DNA from: Stomoxys calcitrans
Taxonomy: Eukaryota > Arthropoda > Insecta > Diptera > Muscidae
DNA: 64,000 bases
NCBI RefSeq assembly: GCF_963082655.1
Contig: NC_081553.1
Coordinates: 36,467,509-36,531,508 of the forward strand
Direction of reading: 5' to 3'
Below, piece after piece: positions 57,203 to 64,000 of the stretch. The position numbers and the translations under genes were made by a program. The notes under the pieces were generated by a model that was not told where the DNA came from, made no database searches, and was given only the letters and a program-made list of their open reading frames with translations. The stretch's first letter is position 1. The number at the start of each line of letters is the position of its first letter.

Positions 57203-58243
57203 ATGGCCTTAGCTAATGTTTTATTGCTAAGCCAAATAACAGGACATGTTATTGTGGTTATCTTGGCTCTGTGCATGATTGTTCCCCTTAGTTTAAATAT
57301 GCGAGATTTTTGGTGAGTACCATTGTAATATTCGATAAAGCCCCAAAGCCCCCCTACTTAGTGTGACTAATATAATTGTTTTTCGTTTGTTTTATCACGC
57401 AGCGGTCATTGTTTGTTATTTACAACAGGCAAATGGCGTGAGGAGGATGGAATGTTTGATCCCCAATGGGCTTCTTCAGATTTTTGTAACTTTCCCTTGG
57501 TCACGGGCGTTCTTATGGCTCTCATTTCTTCCATACAAATCTATCGTTATGTGCGCATGAAAGATGAAGAATCATTTTTGGGCCTATTCATCGATGTCGT
57601 GCTAAGCACTTGGATATTGGCAATGTGTATTATTTCATCCATTATGATAACATTGGGTTTCATTGTTTGGTGTGATGGTATGACTGAACGTTTTCCAACG
57701 TGTGAAATAACGGCGGGGCAAAATATTATACATGCAAATACCGATAATATAGAGAATTCTGGATTTTACATCGAAATGGGAACGGCACAGGTAATTTAAG
57801 TTTTAAGTCATAAATTAGAAATAAGACTTTGTAGTGGTTTATTCCAATTCTGACCCCCCTGCTAAATGCAATAACTAGAACCTAAGGTAAAATGATTGGA
57901 AATTTGCATTTGTTGCGACATGTGACATGTGACGACATGTCTTTGTGCTAAACGTTAAAATGAGTTTAAACTTTTACAAAGCTTATTTTTGAAGATTTTT
58001 CAAACATTTTTATTAATTAAATTTTTTTTGTTTTTGCAGTTTGGTGCCTGGGGTGCATTTGCCATCAACGTCGGCATTGGAGTTATTGCCCTCCTGAAAC
58101 TAATCAATAATCATCAAGTGCGCAACATCAAAGTCTCCATGTATTTGGAACGTCAACGCCTGGTAAATCAACATCAGGTTCAACAAGATGGTCGTTCCAC
58201 ACCACCGGCTATGTCCTCAAGTGATTCCGAGCAAGTAAAATAG
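57203..58243 (+). CDS. Tmem179: Transmembrane protein 179 homologue, 3 exons
   Basis: Exons are 57203-57312, 57403-57790 and 58040-58243, giving 233 residues, the same length as human TMEM179. Splice sites are canonical (TTTTG|GTGAGT, CAG|GTAATT, TTTGCAG). Four hydrophobic segments lie at about residues 10-32, 66-86, 98-124 and 167-188; the basic and polar C-terminal tail is probably cytoplasmic. Family landmarks are the exon 1/2 junction GHCLLFT (human GRCLLFT), WCDGMTE after the third segment (human WCDTITE), and AQFGAWG before the fourth (human AQFGLWA). Biochemical function is not established for the family. It points away from Sec10, about 3.1 kb off, so the two genes are divergent across a repeat-rich interval. 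Confidence 0.92.
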
Positions 58244-58548
58244 TTGAGTCGTTCAGAGGAAGACTGTCTTGGTACATTGTGTCATAACAATCACAGTCTC
58301 GATCAAGAAATTGTATTTTTATGTTTTATAATTTGTATATGTTTTCTACTATTATTATCTCATTTTATTGTAATTGTCATGTTAAATGCCACCTCGATGC
58401 GTAGTGGTGGTATTTTGTAAAATAAGTTTAATTCACACTCCATTTATACTAGATCTGTTTACTATTTATTAAGATGCCAAAAAAAAAAATAAGACATAGA
58501 AGGAAAATGTAGTATTGATTATCGATTTAATCTCATATTTATATAGAA

Positions 58549-58554
58549 AATAAA
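58549..58554 (+). promoter_or_regulatory. Tmem179: Candidate poly(A) signal of Tmem179
   Basis: AATAAA lies 306 bp after the stop codon in AT-rich sequence; another AATAAA occurs near 58619. The interval 58244-58700 shows no other feature. Confidence 0.45.
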
Positions 58555-58789
58555 AATATTTCCAATATCAATTATGATGGGCCAATAAGATGTTGCCCAA
58601 TATACACATTATTTACTGCGAATAAAAAAAAAACAAAAACGTAAATCAACAAGAACATTTTCTCCTAAATAATACTATTTTATAAAAATTCTATGAAAAT
58701 AGAATATCGAAAAGAATTCTGGCTTAAACGGGAGGCAAGCTGTGGTCTAATCTTAAGTCCCTCTTGAACCCCGGTAGAAGGGTGCCAGT

Positions 58790-59520
58790 ACCTCAGTCAC
58801 TTTTGGCGACGTAACTGTGACTGATCCGAAGAGTTGTACCAGGTTGTTCAACCGTCAATTTATTGACCATCCAGAGAGTGACAAGGCCTGTAGGAGAGCC
58901 ATTCGTCGTATCCGCGATCTTCGAACCGCTGGACAGCCATTACAATTTACCGTGGACGAAGTTGCGAATGTTATCGATGGCGTCAAGTCATCCAAGGCGT
59001 TGGGCCCCGACGGAAACTCTACATTGATGTTGAAGAATTTGGATTCATCTGGAGTTGAGTATTTTACAACTGTGCTAAATCTGTGCTAAATTGTATTTGA
59101 AGCGGAATGTCTCAGTGAGAGGCCGGGCGGTTGCATAAATACTGAATGGCTATGATGCTCGATGTGACAAGGCGAGTCATTGGCGCCTTTAAATAACCAA
59201 TGACCATCATGTTCCCGCGGTGATAAGTCCTTTGGGCCGGAATGAGCTTGCTAGACGAGCATCGCCACCTCTACATATAGACATGTGGCTACAACAAAAA
59301 CTTTGAAGACTTCGCGAACACTTCCTTCCAGCCAAGCTGGAAACGCGAATTATCGGTGTGGTCGCCAGTCATTTGGGGATAAGAAATTGAAACGCAGTTG
59401 GGCGAAACAGGGAGATCCCCAGGGCGAGGTGATATCTCCGTCATTGTTTGACCTCTACCTATCCTTCATTCCAAAGGAACCTTGTTGTTGACGTACAGAG
59501 CAATTGGCCTGTCTGTGGTA
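58790..59520 (+). pseudogene. Jockey-like LINE reverse transcriptase fragment
   Basis: Frames read VKSSKALGPDGNSTLMLKNL and, after SINE-D, ANYRCGRQSFGDKK then WAKQGDPQGEVISPSLFDLY (normally VKQG.PQGGVLSP.LFN.Y). Catalytic FADD sequence is not found. Confidence 0.75.
59103..59301 (+). mobile_element. SINE-D, 5'-truncated, possible 7-bp target duplication
   Basis: TTTGAAG at 59096-59102 recurs at 59302-59308. The body has GAGAGGCCGGGCGGT, GATGTGACAAGGCGAGTCAT and CGCCACCTCTACAT, and the tail GGCTACAACAAAAAC. Confidence 0.75.
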
Positions 59521-59559
59521 GGTTATGTAAGGTCATTGTGGTCTCGTCAGCAATGTGAC

Positions 59560-60430
59560 ACGCAGTGGAATAATATTCAGATTTTTTGGAAGTCGCCATC
59601 GAACTGAAACGGGCTGCCTCCTCAGTTCTCACGTCGACCACCGTCGGAGACAAAGATCCTATCCGTGCGAAGCCATAACTACATACTGTCCAAGCAATAG
59701 CTTCTGGGCTGTTTACATCATCTTATGGATATGTATCCACCGCACAGAAGCCTCAAGGTGGATATAAATGATTTAGAGCGAGATGTTCAGCTCTACAAGA
59801 GAGAAAATCTAGATCAAGGCACTACATGCTGTCCAAACAATAGCTTCTGGCCTGTTTATGTCATCTTGTGGATAAGTATTCGCCACCCAGAAGCCTTAAG
59901 GGTGATCTACATGATTTAGAGCGAGAGGTTTAGCTCTACAAGAGAGAGAACCTCTAAGTCAAGCGGCATATCAAGCAGATCTAGACAACACTGATGCTGT
60001 CAATCCCAAGGCAGCTGGTTATACATATCGGATTGACCCGATGAAGTCCTTCATCGGCAAGGGCTGCCGCCTCAGTGTACAACACACTGCTACAACAACA
60101 ACTGATGCTGTGAATAGCTATCGGGTGAATGTGGGCCTTGGAGAACGACCGCCTCCCATTGCAACTGAAGAACTTTACCACCCATGGCAAACCAGAGTAG
60201 TTCTGGCTTAATTACGATCCGGCAGATGCACCAAGGATTGGCAACGTGCAGTAATTGTGTCCCGATTGTAACCTCGGACCACACTATACAGGTCATCTGT
60301 TTAACTGCTCAGCCAGTCCCACTCGACTCAGACACGCACCCCCCCTTAATCGCAAACTTCCTGGATCTGGATATTCAACACAGCCAAACAGTAGAAAGAT
60401 AGAACACAACACACTGCTACAAAAACAACT
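59560..60430 (+). mobile_element. Jockey/BS-like LINE 3' end
   Basis: A degenerate C-terminal frame contains CPDCNLGPHYTGHLFNCSA, the Cys-His-Cys end motif of these ORF2 proteins. The 3' end reads GAAAGATAGAACACAACACA, CTGCTACAAAAACAAC. A block near 59690-59780 is repeated near 59830-59910. A SINE-C is inserted at 60001. Confidence 0.8.
60001..60100 (+). mobile_element. SINE-C copy with 11-bp target duplication
   Basis: ACTGATGCTGT at 59990-60000 recurs at 60101-60111. The paralogous LINE at about 47020-47060 lacks the element, giving an unoccupied-site comparison. Confidence 0.93.
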
Positions 60431-60625
60431 CCTTGTTTAACCCTACGGACTTTGACTTCGTGTTCTAAATTCCATGTAGGACTGATCACCGCCCATGTAG
60501 TTTAGAATCCATCTTTTCGTTGAGACTCGATGACTTCAACGTGAAGAGAAGTGTGATGGACAGTATCGAAGTTTTCGATAAATCAAGGGCCACGAGAACA
60601 CTTCGTTCACCGAATCTTCCCATAC
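60430..60625 (-). pseudogene. Jockey-like LINE reverse transcriptase fragment
   Basis: The minus-strand translation contains FDTVHHTSLHVEVIES and WNLEHEVKVRRVKQG, matching RT motif A (FDTV.H..L) through to VKQG, with stops. Confidence 0.6.
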
Positions 60626-60642
60626 AGGCTGTACCTGATATG

Positions 60643-60950
60643 TATGGTTGTTGTTGTTGTAATTACATTTGCATGTAGAGGTGTCGATCCTCGTAAAGAT
60701 CCAGTGGGTAAACAAACTCGTTCCGGTCCAAAGGACCGATCGCCGTGGGAAAAGAGTTGCAATTGGTTATTTAAAGGCGCCAATAACTCGCCTTGTCATA
60801 TCGAGCATCTCAGTATTATGCTATGCGGCTCCCTGCTATGTTGAGACTCTCCGCTCGATATCGCTGATAGTTGCATCTACTCCGTGTGGAGCATTCCACT
60901 ATCTGTAAGCTGTGAACGCACCCGGGTGCACGCAACTAAGCTTCTCGTGA
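60643..60950 (-). mobile_element. SINE-D, near full length
   Basis: On the minus strand it runs from CCCGGGTGCGTTCACAGC through GTAGATGCAACTATCAGCG, GACAAGGCGAGTTATTGGCG, GCAACTCTTTTCCCACGGCG and GGATCGACACCTCTACATGC to the tail TTACAACAACAACAACC. Confidence 0.85.
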
Positions 60951-61089
60951 CAGTGATGAACCAAATAGAACCTCAAAATTCCAGCCTATGTGGTGCTCAC
61001 AGCTATCACGCGCGAGGTGATAACGGTAAGTGCTGTTGTTATGCTGTGCGTGCATCTTTCGGTATGCATGTCAATAATCAATGACAGGT

Positions 61090-61138
61090 AGGGAGGCGCT
61101 ATCCTCAGCCAGCTTGAGGGCTGGGAATAGCGCCTCAG
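61090..61138. repeat. Short hairpin
   Basis: GAGGCGCTATCCTCAGCC and GGCTGGGAATAGCGCCTC pair at 16 of 18 positions around an 8-base loop. Flanking 61140-61320 shows nothing recognisable. Confidence 0.7.
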
Positions 61139-61324
61139 TGCCTTTATAGTATGGGAATATATGACTTTGATTGATGGTATCCGTTAGGTAATAGCAGTAT
61201 TGATATTCTGTCAGGGCCAATAGACTTTGACGGCTTAGATCACACTGTCAGGTTTGCTTTGCCTAAGTCTATCAGGTTCATCTGCTAGTGTCACTGCTTT
61301 AGTCAGAAAATTTGCTCCAGCTTC

Positions 61325-61750
61325 ATTAATCGCAAATGCAAAGTTGCCCATGATTCCATTAGGGTACAGGGTCGAACTTCTTACATATCAATTAATGCTG
61401 TCCAATTCAAGAATAAGCTCAATGATAAAGGACCTCCTTCTTAAAGCCAGGTCCGAACGGCGTGCCGCAGTGCGACACCTCTTTGGGAAGTTTCTAAATG
61501 ACATAGAACCTGACAATGTCAACAGCATTAGGAGGGGAAAACCAGCCCTCAATCCCATGGCAGCCGGTTATACGTACCGGATTGACTCGATGAAATCCTT
61601 CATCGGCAATGGCTGCCGCCTCAGTGTACAACACACTGTTACAACAACAAGACCACCGCTGAAAATGTTTTCTGATGTTCTTGCCAGGATTCGAACCCAT
61701 GCGTTCAGCGTCATAGGCGCAAACGCTTACCTTTGCGCTACAGTGGCCTC
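61325..61750 (-). mobile_element. SINE-B interrupted by SINE-C
   Basis: Minus-strand head GCCACTGTAGCGCAAAGG, B box GGTTCGAATCC and body GTGTCGCACTGCGGCACGCC; SINE-C splits it at 61550-61650. Confidence 0.85.
61550..61650 (+). mobile_element. SINE-C copy inside SINE-B
   Basis: CAATCCCATGGCAGCCGG to TTACAACAACAA. The flanks ACCAGCCCT and ACCACCGCT may be a decayed target duplication. Confidence 0.88.
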
Positions 61751-61924
61751 CAAAGCTTCTTTAATCATAAATATGTAGTATATTCAGCCTATCCTTGGCA
61801 AAATTTGTTCGTGTTATAACCTCAAAAGCTATTTTGGAGAATTTGCAATAATATTCTTTGAAAGTCATAGTTTTAGCATTAATTATTTGATGCCAATGCC
61901 CATGAAGAATACAATGGTAAACAA

Positions 61925-62862
61925 CAGAATAGATTTTTGATTTATTTTATTGTTTTTCGTTCTGGGGGGAGAGGATAGTTATTTGATGTGGTGGTGGTGG
62001 TGGTGTTGTTGGTGTAGATGGATCTCTTTAGTTACCGTTATTTTCAATTATTGTTTCTTTAGTTTTATTGTTATTTATAACATATTGTGTATGGTAGATA
62101 GGTAGATTAAGTGATAATAACTTCTTCTTCTTCTTTTTAATTTAATCTTTGACGGGAGTGTGAAGTTGAGTTTCAATTCAATGTTCCTAATACAAAAAAC
62201 AAACAAAAAAAAATATAGTTAAAGCGTTGTATTTCGTTTTTGGATAATGCTTAGCCAGGCCAAAGAGTGGTGGTAGTTGTATTTTTAGGGGTGTAGATCA
62301 ATCAATCAATCATTTGATTGATCAATCGCTTGCTCATTCGCTTGTTTTCGTTCTCTCACTCTCAATCTCTCGTTTTTATGTGTGTGTCTTCATTTTGGCA
62401 TTGATACATGTTTTGAATTAAAATCCGTGAATTATTGTTTTTCTCGTTCCGTTTTCCTTCTGATTGGTTAGTTTCTTTTTCGTAGTTTTAGTATAAAATG
62501 GATTTTGATAAAATTTTTCGATGGTGGCGGCGAGATGGCATCGCCGGCCCCTATCGTTGTGATTTGTATATATGTATATAGATATTTATATGTTTGTAAG
62601 TTTGTATGTATGTTTGTTGTTTATCGTAGTATATGTATATAAGAAGGTTCGTAAACAATTTCCGTGACGGTTGTTTATTACAAAACTTATGTGTGTGTGT
62701 TTGTTGTGTTTGGTTCGGGCAGCATTGCTGTTTTGTTGCAATAATGGTTGGTTGGTTGTGTTAAAAAAAAAACAAAAACAAAAACAAAAGTTGACAATTA
62801 AAATTGAAGAAACACACACTCTAACAGCTGCTCAGGTTGTGTATACGTGTGTGTGTGTGTGC
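61925..62862 (-). other. Probable 3' UTR of the gene ending at 62863
   Basis: About 940 bp of AT-rich non-repeat sequence with short GT and poly-A/T runs follows the stop codon. Two overlapping AATAAA signals on the minus strand lie at 61941-61951. The extent is inferred from these signals only. Confidence 0.45.
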
Positions 62863-63320
62863 TCAACGATGCTGCGTTTGTTCCATTGTCGAAGAAGTCG
62901 TTGGCGTTGTTCTCGTCACCGGCATATGCTGATGTTGATGTAGCATTTTCGAAGTCGTGGGTTGCTGATGTTGTGCCGGCTGCAGATGTGAATGTGGATG
63001 CATGTGCGTCATCGTTGTGGACCCCAGCATTTCAGGTGAACCAAGTTCCTTGGGGTCTGTTAGCAAACTTGTTGCCGTATTTGCCGACGAAGCCAAATCC
63101 AATGTTTGAGGTGGTAAACGTTGACCATCAACGATACTAATACCAGCGCCTGTAGTGCCTGAAGGAACATTAATGCTACTACTTGTCACTTCGGGAATCG
63201 GATGTTCAACCAGTTGCTGAAGATTTCTCAATTCTGAAGATCTCAAACTGGTCGATAAACTTTCACTGGAAGCCAATGAAGTGGACAAAGGTGAATTGCG
63301 TTCAACGGAGGAGGCAATAT
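62863..63320 (-). CDS. Last exon of an unrecognised gene, His/Gln/Thr-rich C-terminus
   Basis: An acceptor (CTTCCTAG) at 63321-63324 precedes an open frame that starts with two bases of a split codon and runs 151 residues to TGA. The first half is Ser/Leu-rich with paired SLASSES and SLRSSE stretches; the middle contains LPPQTLDLASS; the last 50 residues are rich in His, Gln, Met, Pro and Thr (HMHPHSH, HQHQHM). Varied synonymous codons across the frame and a long AT-rich downstream stretch with poly(A) signals support a true terminal exon. Composition suggests a disordered tail of a regulatory protein, but I do not recognise the family. The upstream exons lie beyond the right edge. Confidence 0.6.
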
Positions 63321-63689
63321 CTAGGAAGAAAAAGTAATTTGGTAAAGGGTTAACATTTTGATATCACCAGGAAAAGGAAAGAAACAAATTTCAGTGAAAA
63401 GAAAATTTCTCTAAAGACCAAAGTTTTTATGAAATTTTCTCTAGAAACAGGATTTCAGGGACACCTTTTGTAAAAGTTGGGTATGCACCTCTAGCGATAT
63501 AGATATGTATATGGGATAACGACGAGATTAGGTATGGCATGCAGTCGATAACACCTAATCGAATATAGTATATTGGACCGGCGAAACCTGGACTCTTCTC
63601 GTCATAAACTTCGCAATGACATCGGTACTGGTAACTAATCATACACGACCACTGCATAACTATGAGCACCATACAGACTGATACTTTTA
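63321..63689 (-). other. Intron of the unrecognised gene; no other feature
   Basis: Upstream of the acceptor at 63321; AT-rich then mixed composition. No upstream exon is seen before the window edge. Confidence 0.4.
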
Positions 63690-64000
63690 GCTCCGATCTG
63701 TGTGGTGTTCATTGTTATCACGAGAAGCTTAGCTGTGAGCTACCGCGCGCGTCCCCATGTTGCGGATAGTGGAATGCTTCATACGGAGTAGCTGCAATTG
63801 CAGTCCCGGACAATCAGCGGTATCGAGCGGAATCTTATAATACTAAGTGCCTCAATCCCATGGCAGCCGGTTGTACGTACCGGATTGACCCGATGGAATC
63901 CTCCATCGGCAAGGGCTGCCGTCTCGGTGTACAACACACTGCTACAACAACAACAACAACTAAGTGCCTATGATGCTCGATATGACAAGGCGAGTTATTG
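63690..64000 (+). mobile_element. SINE-D interrupted by SINE-C, cut by the window edge
   Basis: GCTACCGCGCGCGTCCCCAT, ACGGAGTAGCTGCAATTGCA and, after SINE-C, ATGCTCGATATGACAAGGCG. Confidence 0.85.
63853..63958 (+). mobile_element. SINE-C copy with 11-bp target duplication
   Basis: ACTAAGTGCCT at 63842-63852 recurs at 63959-63969. The copy reads from CAATCCCATGGCAGCCGG to a (CAA)n tail. Confidence 0.93.

Overview
The window is nuclear DNA from a calyptrate fly, most likely a muscid (Stomoxys/Musca/Haematobia type). The protein exons match insect or animal families, splice sites are GT-AG (one GC-AG), and a very high load of dispersed repeats fills the rest. The species is an inference; no marker gene settles it.

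Four protein genes are supported. (1) An NPC2/ML-domain secreted sterol/lipid-binding protein lies on the minus strand. Exons 2-4 are at 28257-28974 and its signal-peptide exon is at 42137-42293, so intron 1 is about 13 kb of nested repeats and holds the window's only assembly gap (38779-38978). (2) Sec10, the exocyst subunit 5 gene, is on the minus strand at 48864-54118, with six exons coding 728 residues. Its first intron is GC-AG and its last intron is almost entirely a 29-bp minisatellite of about 70 units. (3) Tmem179, a four-pass membrane protein, is on the plus strand at 57203-58243 with three exons coding 233 residues. (4) A final exon at 62863-63320 (minus) with an AT-rich 3' UTR belongs to a gene that continues past the right edge and that I do not recognise. 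A TATA-less Inr+DPE promoter candidate at 22484 (minus) has no assigned gene.

Everything else is mobile or tandem DNA. Many Helentron/DINE-like elements have a palindromic left end, inverted subterminal repeats and internal ~153-bp arrays. There are dead LINEs of the RTE, Jockey/BS-like and RNase H-bearing types, mariner transposase fragments and a TA-flanked mariner-type MITE. I separate four short retroposon families. SINE-A and SINE-B are tRNA-derived. SINE-C is about 100 bp, not tRNA-like, and can fold into a three-way junction. SINE-D is about 300 bp with a CAA tail. Several insertions still show target-site duplications, so the order of nesting can be read directly.

The most interesting observations are: the structured SINE-C family, with 10-11 bp duplications and compensatory base changes; shared 3' tails that pair SINE-A with an RNase H LINE, and SINE-C/SINE-D with a Jockey-like LINE; a LINE copy with a 5' inversion typical of twin priming; an A-B-A-B-B higher-order tandem array at 31.4-33.05 kb; and the acceptor-like minisatellite inside Sec10.
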